DNA from: Halomonas alkaliantarctica | GTDB taxonomy: Bacteria > Pseudomonadota > Gammaproteobacteria > Pseudomonadales > Halomonadaceae | DNA length: 64,000 nt | Assembly (NCBI RefSeq): GCF_029854215.1 | Contig: NZ_CP122961.1 | Location: 310,001-374,000 of the forward strand | Reading direction: 5' to 3' | In this document: one piece after another, positions 30,227-39,935 of the stretch | Position numbering within the stretch: the first letter of the stretch is position 1 | Layout: each line of letters starts with the position of its first letter | Made by a program: the position numbers and the translations under genes | The notes under the pieces: generated by a model | Told to the model about the DNA's origin: nothing | What the model saw: only the letters and a program-made list of their open reading frames with translations | Database searches by the model: none

Positions 30227-33152
30227 GGGTTGGCTGATCATCCTGTTGGTAAAGCGGCAGCCATAACGTAATGGCTGTGCCGCGAGGCTGTCCGGGGGGT
30301 GGCGAGGCCACATCTATTTTACCCTGGTGCTCATTGATAATCTGGTAGGCCAATGAAAGGCCCAGACCGGTGCCCTCGCCGGCGGGTTTGGTGGTGGTAA
30401 AGGGCTCGAATAGGTGCTCGCGCACTCGTGGGTCGATGCCCTGGCCGTTATCGGTTATCCGCCACCAGGCAAACTGCTCGTGGCGCCCTGCGGTCATGTG
30501 AACTTCTCCCCCCTGGCCGCAGGCATCCCGGGCATTGCTCAGCAGGTTGACCATCACTTGCGTTAATCGCTGGGCATCGCCACGCACCACAACGTCTTCA
30601 GGCGTCTCATTGGTTAATGTGACATCCTCTCCCGAGCGGGCGAGGTGGATCAAGTGCAGTGCATCTTCGCTAATTGATGCCAGTGCCACAGGTGAGGCAG
30701 GGAGCGGTACCGATTGACGCCCCCCATGGGCAAAACCAACCAATGAGTTAACGATTTTGGTGACCCGTTGGGTTAGCTGCTGGATTTGATCAGCGGTCTC
30801 CAGCAGGGCTGGGTCGTTGGTGTCGTAGCGTAGATTTTGCGCCAGCGACGAGATGCCGGTAATCGGGTTGCCAATTTCGTGGGCGACGCCGGCGGCTAAC
30901 TGGCCGATAGAGGCAAGGCGCGCTGCATGCACCAACTCATCTTCCAACCACTTCATTTCGGTATGGTCCTCAATCAGGATAACGCTACCGCCACGGCTGT
31001 CATTGCCGCTTAGAATCGCTTTGTGCAGGGTCAAAAAATAGTCTCTACCGTGCAGCGTAACTGCCTGTTTGTAGAGCGGTGTTGACCTGGTCTCTAACAC
31101 GCTGCCCAGCAGGCTGGGCCAGGGGGCGGGCAGGCTATCGCGGCGCGAGCCGATCACGCTTTCACCGCTAATGCCCGAAAGTTGGGAGAGCGCCTGATTC
31201 CACATTAACAACTCATCATCATCGCCCAAAACGCACAGCCCCACCGGTAAATACGCCAGGGTTTGGCGGTGGTGGCGTCGCAAGCCGTCGAGTTCACGGG
31301 CTAACCCTGTCAGCCGTGATCGGTAGGCTTCCAAGCGGCTTTCAACGAAGTGAATATCATCGGTTTCAGGGGCGTCGTCGTGGCGGTAGGGTAGGTAGCG
31401 ATCCACAATGTCCCGTGCCACCGATGGGCCCATTAGGCCCGAAAGATTAGCCTGAATGCGGTCACGCAAGCGACGCAGCGCGTAGGGGCGGCGCTCCTGG
31501 GGGGTTAAGTTGAGCGCTTGCAGGGCTCGGTTAACTTCACGGCTGGCCGCCTCATCGCCGAGGGCGTGGGCTAAATGGATAGAAAAATCACTTGCCGTGG
31601 CGGCTTCCAATGGAAAGCGCTTGGAGCGGATAACCGCATCGACGGAGCACGCTTCTGCGGCGGACTGCTCCCCATCAGAAATACGCGTGAACAGCGATAT
31701 CACAATCAGCAGCAGGATATTGACCGCTAACGACAGCAGCGTGACGTTGTACCAAACCGGTGCACCAGTATCGGTAAGCGGTGTAAAAGGTAGCGTCGGT
31801 ACGGGCAGCGAAAACATGAGTGGCAGCCATAGACCCCACAGCCACACGCCCACACCTGCGATCAGGCCAATAATCATGCCTTTACGGTTAGCACCCGGCC
31901 AGTAGAGCAGCGCCAACATGCCGGGCAGGCACTGGGCCATGCCGACAAACGCAGCTAACCCCAAGCCTATGAGGCCATGATGGCGCCCTACCCACTGGTA
32001 AAACACCCAGCCGCCGATAATCACCGCGACCACTAAACCACGACGCAACCACAGCAGCCAGCCGTAGAGGTCACTGCGCGCTTCGGGGGGCCTTGCTACC
32101 AGCACAATATGATTAAGCACCATGCCTGAAAGCGCCAGCGCAATCATAATCATGGTGCCGCTGGCGGCAGCTAGTCCGCCGATAAACGCGAGTGCCCCTA
32201 CCCACCAGTGTTCACTCATTAGGTAGGCGGCATAGGCGGCGATGGGTATGTCGGGATTAACCGACTGCGCGGCCCACCAGATCACCGGCACGGGCAGCGC
32301 CATTAGCAGTAGAAACAGCGGCAGTGCCCAGCTCGCTTGTAGCAGGGTATGCCGCGACAGGCTTTCCGCGAAACTAATGTGAAATAGGTGCGGCATCATA
32401 AACGCCGCGGCAAAAAACAGCAGCAGCAGGGTTCGCCACTGGGCAGGGTCAAGTTTGGGTGTCTGTTGCTGGAGGATAGCGCCTGGACCTTCCAGCCACA
32501 GCTGCAGATCGCCCGGGCCATCAAACACCATCCATAGCGCCACCGCACCCAGCCCCAGCATGGCCAGTAGTTTAACGATGGATTCAAACGCAATGGCGCT
32601 AAGCAAGGTGTCGTGACGGCCATGAGACTGACTGTGGCGGGCACCAAAAATGACCGCAAAGGCGGCAATCACGGCGCAAAAAAGCAGTGCAACACTTCCG
32701 CCCGCTTGGCTGGCGGTGATGATGTTGATGGCTTCGCTCAGGGTTTGGACTTGAATGCCGAGCAATGGCAGCACGGCCAGCAGACTGACGAGGGTAACCA
32801 GCGTACCCGCCCACCTGGAGCGAAAGCGAAAGGCAAACAGATCCGCCAGCGACGTCAGTTGATAGGTGCGGGTGATGCGCTGGATGGGCACCAGCAGCAC
32901 AGGGGCAAGCAAGAAGGCGCCCGCTGCGCCCAGGTAGTAGGCAAGGTAGCCAAACCCAGCATTGGCAGCCATTTCCACGCTGCCGTAGATTGCCCAGGCG
33001 CTGGCATAAACACCCAGGGCAAGGGTGTAAACCATTGGGTGGCGGGTAATACGCACCGGCACCCAGCCACGCTCTACCGCAAAACCGCAGCCAAACAGCA
33101 GCGCCAGGTAGCCCAGCCCAAGCAGTAAGACGCCGATTAACTCAACGTTCAT
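30204..33152 (-). CDS. cbrA: Transporter-like sensor histidine kinase CbrA
   Basis: CbrA fuses a sodium/solute-symporter (SLC5/SSF) membrane domain of about 13 helices (about 1-495) to a PAS domain (about 610-720), a HisKA dimerisation domain with phospho-acceptor His758 in [14 protein letters not shown], and a HATPase domain with TDNGQGID and [12 protein letters not shown]. The 982 residues match Pseudomonas CbrA. I use the ATG at 33152 with AGGA upstream; TTG 33155 is the alternative. The upstream cbrX frame overlaps the start. In Pseudomonas it senses carbon/nitrogen status, and the SSF part transports histidine. Confidence 0.96.
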   Translation of the reverse strand: MNVELIGVLLLGLGYLALLFGCGFAVERGWVPVRITRHPMVYTLALGVYASAWAIYGSVEMAANAGFGYLAYYLGAAGAFLLAPVLLVPIQRITRTYQLTSLADLFAFRFRSRWAGTLVTLVSLLAVLPLLGIQVQTLSEAINIITASQAGGSVALLFCAVIAAFAVIFGARHSQSHGRHDTLLSAIAFESIVKLLAMLGLGAVALWMVFDGPGDLQLWLEGPGAILQQQTPKLDPAQWRTLLLLFFAAAFMMPHLFHISFAESLSRHTLLQASWALPLFLLLMALPVPVIWWAAQSVNPDIPIAAYAAYLMSEHWWVGALAFIGGLAAASGTMIMIALALSGMVLNHIVLVARPPEARSDLYGWLLWLRRGLVVAVIIGGWVFYQWVGRHHGLIGLGLAAFVGMAQCLPGMLALLYWPGANRKGMIIGLIAGVGVWLWGLWLPLMFSLPVPTLPFTPLTDTGAPVWYNVTLLSLAVNILLLIVISLFTRISDGEQSAAEACSVDAVIRSKRFPLEAATASDFSIHLAHALGDEAASREVNRALQALNLTPQERRPYALRRLRDRIQANLSGLMGPSVARDIVDRYLPYRHDDAPETDDIHFVESRLEAYRSRLTGLARELDGLRRHHRQTLAYLPVGLCVLGDDDELLMWNQALSQLSGISGESVIGSRRDSLPAPWPSLLGSVLETRSTPLYKQAVTLHGRDYFLTLHKAILSGNDSRGGSVILIEDHTEMKWLEDELVHAARLASIGQLAAGVAHEIGNPITGISSLAQNLRYDTNDPALLETADQIQQLTQRVTKIVNSLVGFAHGGRQSVPLPASPVALASISEDALHLIHLARSGEDVTLTNETPEDVVVRGDAQRLTQVMVNLLSNARDACGQGGEVHMTAGRHEQFAWWRITDNGQGIDPRVREHLFEPFTTTKPAGEGTGLGLSLAYQIINEHQGKIDVASPPPGQPRGTAITLWLPLYQQDDQPTHAQDSDC

Positions 33153-33318
33153 CAAGTTTCCTTTTCTGCTCCAGCCAGAGGGTTAACGCAATTAAGCCGC
33201 CCCAAATAGCAAAAGGTCGGTACCAGGCAGCCTCAGGGTCGCTCCAGCCATTCATCAGTAGCGGAGAGAGCAGGTAGCCGCCAAACACCAAAAACAGCAT
33301 GATGCGATAGACGTACAT
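33142..33318 (-). CDS. cbrX: CbrX-like small membrane protein
   Basis: A 58-residue frame starts one base after the gluQ stop (TGA-T-ATG) with GGAG well placed. It ends inside cbrA, 11 bases past the cbrA ATG. The product begins MYVYRIMLFLVFGGYLLSPL and has two hydrophobic segments (about 5-22 and 36-50) around WSDPEAAWYRP, with a charged end QKRKLDER. The position and two-helix form equal CbrX of Pseudomonas, a small ORF translationally coupled to cbrA. Its function is not established. It may couple cbrA translation to the upstream genes or assist the SSF domain; both are inference. Confidence 0.85.
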   Translation of the reverse strand: MYVYRIMLFLVFGGYLLSPLLMNGWSDPEAAWYRPFAIWGGLIALTLWLEQKRKLDER

Positions 33319-33319
33319 A

Positions 33320-34231
33320 TCAATCTCCTGCTGGAGGTAAAGAGGGGGTTAAACGATGTGCCGTTGGGCTTAGCCGTGCCAACGACCAGTTCGCTACGGC
33401 CCAGTGTAGCTGAGTTGCGGGGGGCTCTGAGGCAAGTTCTTGGGGTGGCGCCTGATCAAGCGCTTCCAGCGCCTGAAAGAGCTGCTGGCGCACTTCCTGC
33501 TCGTCTTCTGCCAGGGCTGGGGCCAGGTTTTGCTTGGAGAGCTTCTGGCCTTTAGCGGTAACAATGAGTGGCAGATGCAGGTAACGCGGTTGCGGTAGCT
33601 CAAGCGCGTTCTGAAGTTGGCGCTGCCAAGGGGTGTTATCGAGTAAATCGAGCCCGCGGACGATATCGGTAATCTGCTGCTCGGCGTCATCCACTACTAC
33701 GGCGAGCTGATACGCCCATAGGCCATCTTTGCGCTTTAATACCACATCGCCCAGTTCTGCCGGGTCAAACCGCTGCTCGCCGAACAGCCGGTCTTGCCAG
33801 CACATAGGGCGTTCGCCACGGTCGCTGCGCAGCCGCCAGGCCACCGGTTTATTCGCATCGCAAACGCCATCGCGGCACCAGCCGGGGTAGATATCAAACG
33901 CTTGCCACTGCTTACGCGAACAGCTGCAGGGGTAGACAAGACCAAGTTGGATAAGTTGGTCAAGCGCCTGTTGGTAAGCGTCGCCGCGAGTGTGCTGCCA
34001 CATTACCGCTTCGTCCCACTCCAGGCCGAAGGTTTCCAGCTGGCGAAGGATAGTGCTCGCCGCACCTTCAGGGCAGCGCGGTGGGTCGATATCTTCAATG
34101 CGTACCAGCCACTGCCCATTGGCTGCGCGGGCATCTAAATAGCTGCCTAAAGCGGCGACCAAAGAGCCAAAGTGCAGCGGGCCAGAGGGCGTCGGGGCAA
34201 AGCGGCCACGGTAGCGAGCAGAATCATTCAT
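33320..34231 (-). CDS. gluQ: Glutamyl-Q tRNA(Asp) synthetase
   Basis: GluQ-RS attaches glutamate to the queuosine base at position 34 of tRNA-Asp. It resembles the catalytic half of GluRS and lacks the anticodon-binding domain, which fits its 303 residues. The class I motif appears as APTPSGPLHFGSL, the KMSKS equivalent as KLSKQN, and the zinc-binding residues as CSCSRKQW plus YPGWCRDGVC. It follows dksA on the same strand, the conserved dksA-gluQ pair, and is followed directly by cbrX-cbrA-cbrB. Confidence 0.95.
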   Translation of the reverse strand: MNDSARYRGRFAPTPSGPLHFGSLVAALGSYLDARAANGQWLVRIEDIDPPRCPEGAASTILRQLETFGLEWDEAVMWQHTRGDAYQQALDQLIQLGLVYPCSCSRKQWQAFDIYPGWCRDGVCDANKPVAWRLRSDRGERPMCWQDRLFGEQRFDPAELGDVVLKRKDGLWAYQLAVVVDDAEQQITDIVRGLDLLDNTPWQRQLQNALELPQPRYLHLPLIVTAKGQKLSKQNLAPALAEDEQEVRQQLFQALEALDQAPPQELASEPPATQLHWAVANWSLARLSPTAHRLTPSLPPAGD

Positions 34232-34279
34232 AGTAACGTCGTTGTTGAAAGGGGCTGATTATTCATAAAAAGTCGTTAA

Positions 34280-34305
34280 CAAAAACGGGCACCCTAAGGT
34301 GCCCG
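34280..34305 (-). terminator. Terminator after dksA
   Basis: The stem CGGGCACC (34286-34293) / GGTGCCCG (34298-34305) has a 4-nt loop and is followed on the minus strand by TTTTTG. It lies between dksA and gluQ and resembles the attenuating dksA-gluQ terminator of other gammaproteobacteria. Confidence 0.9.
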
Positions 34306-34332
34306 CGTTCGAGTAGCACGGTCTTTTAGTGC

Positions 34333-34770
34333 TCAGCCGCCTAGCTGTTTCTCTTTGAGTTCCGCCAAGGTTTTGCAATCCACGCAAAGAGTGGCGGTGG
34401 GGCGAGCTTCTAAACGACGAATACCGATTTCAACGCCGCAGGCTTCGCAGAAGCCGTAATCGTCATCATCGATGTTATCTAGCGTCTCGTTAATTTTCTT
34501 GAGCAGCTTACGCTCGCGATCCCGGGTGCGCAGTTCCAGGCTAAAGCCCTCTTCCTGGGTAGCACGGTCGGCGGGGTCGGCGTAGTTATTCGCATCTTCC
34601 TGCAGGTGGCGTACGGTACGATCCACCTCTTCCATGAGATCCTGTTTCCAATCCAGCAGCAGCTGACGAAAGTGTGCTAGCTGCTGCTCGTTCATATACT
34701 CTTCACCCGGCGCTGGCTCATACGGGGTGAAGGACTTGGACGCTTCCGTTTTCTTTTCTGCTACTGGCAT
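34333..34770 (-). CDS. dksA: RNA polymerase-binding transcription factor DksA
   Basis: DksA enters the polymerase secondary channel and with ppGpp tunes rRNA and amino-acid promoters. I take the ATG at 34770 (MPVAEKKTEASKSF, 145 residues; E. coli 151). The longer open frame upstream has no family match. Visible are the coiled coil with the acidic tip YADPADRATQEE and the four-cysteine zinc finger CEACGVEIG...LCVDC. AAGGGG precedes the ATG. The rRNA promoters at 46.3-46.5 kb are expected targets. Confidence 0.97.
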   Translation of the reverse strand: MPVAEKKTEASKSFTPYEPAPGEEYMNEQQLAHFRQLLLDWKQDLMEEVDRTVRHLQEDANNYADPADRATQEEGFSLELRTRDRERKLLKKINETLDNIDDDDYGFCEACGVEIGIRRLEARPTATLCVDCKTLAELKEKQLGG

Positions 34771-34985
34771 GGGACTGCCCCTTACATATGTGACTACTGA
34801 TCGACCATGAGCGATTGTCACGATCTCACGCCAAAGGGATGCTTGTTTAGCTGAAAAATGACTGGGTTGCAAGCGTAATGGTGAGCTGTCTACGATAGTT
34901 TGGCTTCGAATATGACTAGAACCATGTTTTAGTTAGTTTTTCAATATTTGTCCAGTTTCAAAAATGATTAGATGAAGGAGCCGTT

Positions 34986-36146
34986 ATGGCCTGGAATTCG
35001 CGTGTCGATCACGTTGCCCCTTTTCGGGTCATGCATTTGCTGGAAATGGCCCAGGCGCGGGAAGCCGCAGGCTTTGACGTGATTCACTTGGAAGTGGGCG
35101 AGCCGGATTTTGCTACCCCCGAGCCCATTATCGCTGCCGGGCAGCAGGCGTTGGCCAATGGCCGCACCCGCTACACTCCAGCGGCGGGTCTCCCCGCGCT
35201 GCGCGAGGCGATTGCCGGGCACTACGCTGAGCACTTTAATGCTACGGTTGATCCAGCGCGTATTTTGGTAACCCCTGGGGCATCGGGGGCGCTACTGCTG
35301 GCCAGCCAGCTATTAGTCGAAAGCGGCTCCTGGGTGCTGATGGCTGACCCTAACTATCCCTGCAACCGTCACTTTATGGCGTTAGCTGGCGCTGAAATTG
35401 ATGCGGTATCCGTGGGGCGTGAGAGCGGCTGGCAACTGGATGCGGCGTTGGTCGCCCAGCATTGGCGTGAGGACACCAGCCTGGCGATGTTGGCATCGCC
35501 CTCTAACCCCACCGGCCACACGTTGTGCGCTCAGCAGCTTTCCGCCGTGCTTGATGCAGTTGCTGCACGTGAAGGGGAAGTGATCGTCGATGAAATTTAT
35601 CAGGGCCTCAACTACGACGATGCGCCGCTGTCGGCGACCTCGCTCTCAGCCAACGCCTTTGTGGTCAACAGCTTCTCAAAATATTTCGGCATGACTGGCT
35701 GGCGACTGGGCTGGCTGGTGGCGCCAGAGCATGCAGTGGAGCCATTAACTCGGCTGGCGCAGAATATGTTTCTGGCTGCGGCGACGCCGTCCCAGCATGC
35801 TGCCTTGGCGGCGTTTACGCCCGAGTGCCGGGGGATCCTTGAACGGCGCCGTGAAACCCTGAAAGAGCGTCGCCAGGTGCTGCTGGAGGGCCTTGCAGGC
35901 TTGGGGCTAGCACCGGATCTCCCACCCCAAGGGGCGTTTTATCTGTGGCTGGATATCTCCCGCTATAGCCGTGATAGCCAGGCCTTCTGCGAGCGCTTAT
36001 TGCAGGAGGAAAACGTGGCGATTACCCCGGGTATTGATTTTGCCGTACGCGGCGGCGAACACCATGTGCGCATTGCGTTTACCAATGATGTGGCCCGGCT
36101 TGAAGAGGCGGTGGCGCGGATTAAACGCTTTGTGGGCAGGTTGTGA
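34986..36146 (+). CDS. PLP-dependent class I/II aminotransferase
   Basis: This 386-residue fold-type I aminotransferase has the usual N-terminal LEVGEPDFATPEPI, the SPSNPTGHTL substrate-phosphate region, the PLP-contact VDEIYQGL and the Schiff-base Lys in NSFSKYFGMTGWRLGW. The family includes aspartate, alanine and other aminotransferases, and the substrate cannot be fixed from sequence. GAAGGAG precedes the ATG. The stop overlaps the sfsA ATG by one base, so the two are coupled. It is divergent from dksA. Confidence 0.9.
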   Translation: MAWNSRVDHVAPFRVMHLLEMAQAREAAGFDVIHLEVGEPDFATPEPIIAAGQQALANGRTRYTPAAGLPALREAIAGHYAEHFNATVDPARILVTPGASGALLLASQLLVESGSWVLMADPNYPCNRHFMALAGAEIDAVSVGRESGWQLDAALVAQHWREDTSLAMLASPSNPTGHTLCAQQLSAVLDAVAAREGEVIVDEIYQGLNYDDAPLSATSLSANAFVVNSFSKYFGMTGWRLGWLVAPEHAVEPLTRLAQNMFLAAATPSQHAALAAFTPECRGILERRRETLKERRQVLLEGLAGLGLAPDLPPQGAFYLWLDISRYSRDSQAFCERLLQEENVAITPGIDFAVRGGEHHVRIAFTNDVARLEEAVARIKRFVGRL

Positions 36147-36874
36147 TGCTGGCCTATCCGGCGCTGGTTCCGGGCACGCTGATCAAGCGTTATAAGCGCT
36201 TTCTTGCCGACGTACGTTTGGATGATGGTCGCGAAGTCGTCGCCCACTGCCCCAATACCGGCTCAATGAAGGCGGTGAACGTGCCTGGGTGTCGAGTGTG
36301 GCTGTCACCCAGCGATAACCCTAAGCGCAAGCTTGCCTGGACGTGGGAGTTTATTGAGCTGCCCCAAGCGGATGGACGGGTGGCGCTCGCCTCGGTGCAT
36401 ACCGGCCGCGCTAACCGTATCGTGGAAGCGGCGCTGGAGGCGGGTGCTTTGGCACCCTTGGCAGACTACGCCACTCTGCGCCGGGAGGTGAAAGTGGCCG
36501 ACGCCCGCCTGGATTTTAGGCTAGATGACCCGGTGCGAGGGCGGGCGTATATCGAGGTGAAGCAGGTCACCCTCAAAGAGCAGGACGGCCACGGCTACTT
36601 TCCGGACTCGGTAAGCGTGCGTGGTACCAAGCATCTGCATTCGCTGCAGGTACTGGCAGAGCAGGGCGAACGGGCGGTGCTGCTGTTTTGTGTTGCCCAC
36701 GAAGGCATTGCTGACGTGGCCGCCGCAGCCCATATCGACGCGACTTACGCAGCAGCCCTTTTAGAGGCCTCGGCCAGCGGGGTGGAAGTGCTGGCCTATG
36801 GTGTTGAGGTGGTGCGGGAGCAACAGCGCCCCATTGGCGTGCGGTTAACCCGTAGCCTGCCTGTACGGTTGTAG
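36146..36874 (+). CDS. sfsA: DNA/RNA nuclease-like protein SfsA
   Basis: SfsA was found as a maltose-metabolism activator in E. coli and has a DNA-binding OB-like and nuclease-like fold; its true role is unsettled. The 242-residue translation has the family motifs LIKRYKRFLADV, VVAHCPNTGSM, the nuclease-like DARLDFRL...AYIEVKQVTL and FPDSVSVRGTKHL. I use the ATG at 36146, which overlaps the aminotransferase stop; GTG at 36143 is possible. In enterobacteria sfsA is next to dksA, and here only one gene separates them. Confidence 0.94.
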   Translation: MLAYPALVPGTLIKRYKRFLADVRLDDGREVVAHCPNTGSMKAVNVPGCRVWLSPSDNPKRKLAWTWEFIELPQADGRVALASVHTGRANRIVEAALEAGALAPLADYATLRREVKVADARLDFRLDDPVRGRAYIEVKQVTLKEQDGHGYFPDSVSVRGTKHLHSLQVLAEQGERAVLLFCVAHEGIADVAAAAHIDATYAAALLEASASGVEVLAYGVEVVREQQRPIGVRLTRSLPVRL

Positions 36875-36912
36875 ATAGGGCTTAGAGATAGGGCTTAGAA
36901 ACAGGGCTTAGC
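36874..36912. repeat. Short degenerate tandem repeat at the sfsA/DUF4426 junction
   Basis: Three copies of an 11-13-bp unit of the form AGATAGGGCTT lie between the converging sfsA and DUF4426 genes; the third copy is changed to AAACAGGGCTT. It reaches a few bases into the end of the DUF4426 gene. Confidence 0.6.
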
Positions 36913-37357
36913 GATCAATATAAAAACGCTGAATAAAGTTCACCGGCTCGGGGGCGGCGTTGCGGTCGTAGCGCACGCTTAGCTCAAAGCGCATGTTCTC
37001 ATCGTCGCGTAGGGTAAAAGGCGCCAGGTGGTAGGTCGCATCGCCGTCATGCACGGTGCGAAAGCTGAGTGACTCCTGAGCGCCCGTCAAGCCACTAACG
37101 TGGCCCTGTACGCTGGCATTAACGGGGCGGGTACTGCCATCGTCCTGACGCTCGCGAACGCTAACATTGACCAGGCCGCGGTTTGCGCTGCGCTGGAGGT
37201 TGTTCGCCTGGGCTACTTCAGGGGTCAAAAAGCTACTATTCACCGCGCTGTAGTGAATCTCGTAATCGCCCACGCTGACGAACTGCTCAGCGTGGACCCC
37301 AGCGGCGGTGAAGAGTGTGCCGACAAGGGCGGCACCGATCATTAATCTGCGTAACAT
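36908..37357 (-). CDS. Exported DUF4426 family protein
   Basis: This 149-residue protein starts with a clear signal peptide (MLRRLMIGAALVGTLFTAAG, cleavage after VHA near residue 23). The rest is predicted beta-rich, with YEIHYSAVNSSFLTPEVA and a C-terminal FIQRFYID. It resembles the DUF4426 proteins encoded beside metW-metX in Pseudomonas. Function is unknown; a periplasmic location is inferred from the signal peptide. It lies 40 bp downstream of metW on the same strand. Confidence 0.85.
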   Translation of the reverse strand: MLRRLMIGAALVGTLFTAAGVHAEQFVSVGDYEIHYSAVNSSFLTPEVAQANNLQRSANRGLVNVSVRERQDDGSTRPVNASVQGHVSGLTGAQESLSFRTVHDGDATYHLAPFTLRDDENMRFELSVRYDRNAAPEPVNFIQRFYIDR

Positions 37358-37396
37358 GGCGTGGCTCCTTGAGTTACGTTTAAACGCGATGGCTAT

Positions 37397-37990
37397 CTAG
37401 CGTCGACGAACGCGGAAAATGGCAATTTCACCAAATAAGTTGGGCCAAAGCCGCGATTTCCAGTGGCCTTGATGATCTCCCACGCCCACCGCGCGATCAA
37501 CAATCATCAGACCCTTCTCGCGGCACAGGTGCTCAAAGTCGTTGAACGTCGAGAGGTGGATGTTGGGTGTGTCGTACCAGGCGTGGGGCAGCGATTTGGA
37601 TACCGGCATATAGCCGCGTAGACCCAAATGAACGCGGTGACGCCAGTAGGCAAAGTTGGGGAAAGTGATGATGCCCTCTTCGGCGACGCGCAGCATTTCA
37701 TCGAGCATCTTGTCCGGACGGCGCAGCGCCTGCAGGGCCTGGGTCATGATCACCTGATCGTAGCTGTTGTCGCAGAAGCTGCTTAAGCCATCATCCAGGT
37801 TGTGCTCAATGACGCTGACGCCACGGGCAACGCAGGCATTAATGCCGTCATGGCCGATCTCCAAGCCATAGCCGGTCACGCCCTTATTGTTAGCCAGCGT
37901 CTCCAGCAGTTCGCCGTCGCCGCAGGCGAGGTCGAGCACGTGGGCCCCTTCGGGTACCCAGTCGTAAATAAGTTCTAGATCGGCGCGCAT
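37397..37990 (-). CDS. metW: Methionine biosynthesis protein MetW
   Basis: MetW has a class I SAM-methyltransferase fold with the SAM loop VLDLACGDGELLETL and VIMTQALQAL. It is required with MetX for homoserine acylation in several proteobacteria. I start it at the ATG at 37990 ([15 protein letters not shown], 197 residues), which overlaps the metX stop; GTG at 37993 is the alternative. The metX-metW overlap supports a joint function. Confidence 0.95.
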   Translation of the reverse strand: MRADLELIYDWVPEGAHVLDLACGDGELLETLANNKGVTGYGLEIGHDGINACVARGVSVIEHNLDDGLSSFCDNSYDQVIMTQALQALRRPDKMLDEMLRVAEEGIITFPNFAYWRHRVHLGLRGYMPVSKSLPHAWYDTPNIHLSTFNDFEHLCREKGLMIVDRAVGVGDHQGHWKSRLWPNLFGEIAIFRVRRR

Positions 37991-39216
37991 CACTGCGTCT
38001 CCTCCAAGCTAGCTTCATCTTTGCCTACTTCATCTCCGCCCGTTTCGGCGATATTAAGCTCGCGGGCAGCGCGGTTCATAAAGGCGCTGAAGATAGCGTC
38101 GTAGCGCGGCTCTGAGAGCAAGAAAGCATCGTGCCCATGTGGCGAGTCGATGTTGGCGTAACTGACTGCCTTGCCTGCACGGGTGAGCGCATCGACCAGC
38201 TCGCGGGAACGCGAGGGCGGAAAGCGCCAGTCGGTGGTAAAGCTAACTATCAAAAACGGGCACTGTGCTGGGGCCAGGGCTTTGGCTAAGTCGCCCCCTT
38301 GGGTGGCGGAAGGGTCAAAGTAGTCCAGCGCCTTGGTCATCAGCAGGTAGGTATTGGCATCAAAGGCCGTGGAGAAGGTATCGCCCTGATAGCGCAAGTA
38401 GGACTCCACCTGGAACTCAACGTCGAAGCCGAAGTTGAGATCGTCGCTACGTAGGTCGCGGCCAAACTTGCTGCCCATGGCGTCTTCCGACAAGTAGGTG
38501 ATATGGCCCACCATACGCGCAAGCTTAAGCCCGCGTTTGGGCACGGTGTCGTGCTCAGCGTACCAGCCATCAAAAAATTCAGGATCAGAGCGAATCGCCT
38601 GGCGAGCCACTTCGTTAAAGGCGATATTTTGCGCCGAGAGCCTTGGCGTTGCGGCAATCACCACCGCGTTGGCAACCCGCTCAGGGTAGGTCATTGTCCA
38701 CTGCATCACCTGCATGCCACCCAGGCTGCCGCCCACCGCGGCGGCCCAGCGCTTAATCCCCAAGTGATCGGCAAGCCGCGCCTGGCTCGCCACCCAGTCA
38801 CTGACCGTGACCATGGGGAATTCAGGCCCCCACTGGCGGCCGGTGTCGGGGTTGTGGCTGACCGGCCCGGTGCTGCCATGGCAGCCACCCAGGTTATTGA
38901 GTGACACAACAAAAAAGCGGTTGGTGTCGATCGCTTTGCCGGGGCCAATATGGGCCTCCCACCAGCCGGGCTTGCGGTCTTCTTCGCTGTGATAGCCCGC
39001 GGCGTGGTGATGGCCCGAGAGCGCGTGGCAAATCAGTACCGCGTTACTGCGATCGGCATTCAATGTGCCATAGGTTTCGTAAATCAGTTCGTAGGCAGGC
39101 AGCACTTTGCCGCAGGCGAGAGCGAGCGGCGTTTCGAAGCGGGCCACGTGCGGGGTGACCACGCCGACGGAGCCCGCCGGTCGGTCTGCAAACGCAAGCG
39201 TATCTGAATCAGGCAT
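37990..39216 (-). CDS. metX: Homoserine O-acyltransferase MetX
   Basis: MetX acylates homoserine in the first committed step of methionine synthesis. The 408-residue alpha/beta hydrolase has the nucleophile Ser in GGSLGGMQ, the substrate region [13 protein letters not shown] and the catalytic His in DSPHGHDAF. Members accompanied by MetW in Pseudomonas use succinyl-CoA, so succinyl transfer is likely here, though annotation often says acetyl. It is translationally coupled to metW downstream. Confidence 0.93.
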   Translation of the reverse strand: MPDSDTLAFADRPAGSVGVVTPHVARFETPLALACGKVLPAYELIYETYGTLNADRSNAVLICHALSGHHHAAGYHSEEDRKPGWWEAHIGPGKAIDTNRFFVVSLNNLGGCHGSTGPVSHNPDTGRQWGPEFPMVTVSDWVASQARLADHLGIKRWAAAVGGSLGGMQVMQWTMTYPERVANAVVIAATPRLSAQNIAFNEVARQAIRSDPEFFDGWYAEHDTVPKRGLKLARMVGHITYLSEDAMGSKFGRDLRSDDLNFGFDVEFQVESYLRYQGDTFSTAFDANTYLLMTKALDYFDPSATQGGDLAKALAPAQCPFLIVSFTTDWRFPPSRSRELVDALTRAGKAVSYANIDSPHGHDAFLLSEPRYDAIFSAFMNRAARELNIAETGGDEVGKDEASLEETQ

Positions 39217-39285
39217 TGAAGGCGCTAGTCCTGCTGAAAGAGTGCGACTGAATTAGATCTTGGAATACGGGGTTGGCAGTCGCCA

Positions 39286-39879
39286 TCATAGCCCGACCAG
39301 CGCGCCGGAAATGCCCGCCGCACGAATCAATGATCCGACAACCAAGCCATCGATCAGGTTAATTGCGATAAACACCACGATTGGCGAGAGGTCAATCATG
39401 CCCAGCGACGGGATCACTTTGCGCACCGGGGCCATAATCGGTTCCACCAACTGCATGATCAGCAGCGCACCTGGGTGGCTGGCATTCGGCGCCACCCAGC
39501 TCAAAATAATCATCACGATCATGGCGAAGAAGTAAATTTTTAAAATCGCATTCGCCAAGGCGGCTACACCGGCAATCAGCAGCCCAGCAATGGGCGGCAT
39601 GCCAACGCCAATGACCATAAAAATGGCAATGATGCTAACCACCTTCAATACAAAACCTGCCGCTAAGGTGGCGAGATCGAAGCGGCCAGCCACAGGGCCT
39701 AAAAAGCCTTGAAATAGCCCTACTACCGGCTGGGTGATTTTGACCACCGATTGGCTTAACGGATTGTAGTAATCCGCCCGCGAGGCCTGCAGCAGGAAGC
39801 GCAGCATGAGTAAAAAGAGGTAAATATTGATGAGGGTATTTACCAGCATTAACCCTGCACTGCCCAATTCATTGCCCAT
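39286..39879 (-). CDS. yggT: YggT family integral membrane protein
   Basis: The 197-residue protein consists of two copies of the YGGT module, each with two hydrophobic helices: about 8-28 and 68-88 in the first, about 105-130 and 160-180 in the second. The module signatures LLMLRFLLQASRADYYNPLS and MIILSWVAPNASHPGAL are visible. The exact role is unclear; the family has been linked to osmotic stress and, in other organisms, to division or thylakoid proteins. It sits in the conserved yggS-proC-yggT cluster. Confidence 0.92.
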   Translation of the reverse strand: MGNELGSAGLMLVNTLINIYLFLLMLRFLLQASRADYYNPLSQSVVKITQPVVGLFQGFLGPVAGRFDLATLAAGFVLKVVSIIAIFMVIGVGMPPIAGLLIAGVAALANAILKIYFFAMIVMIILSWVAPNASHPGALLIMQLVEPIMAPVRKVIPSLGMIDLSPIVVFIAINLIDGLVVGSLIRAAGISGALVGL

Positions 39880-39935
39880 TATTATGTCTCCTTGATGATT
39901 CGTAGCTTAACGGCTGCGCTAGCTGAATGGCTGTA

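Noticed and set aside
34771..34872. Longer dksA start
   Set aside because: The upstream residues have no DksA similarity. ATG 34770 with AAGGGG gives the normal length.
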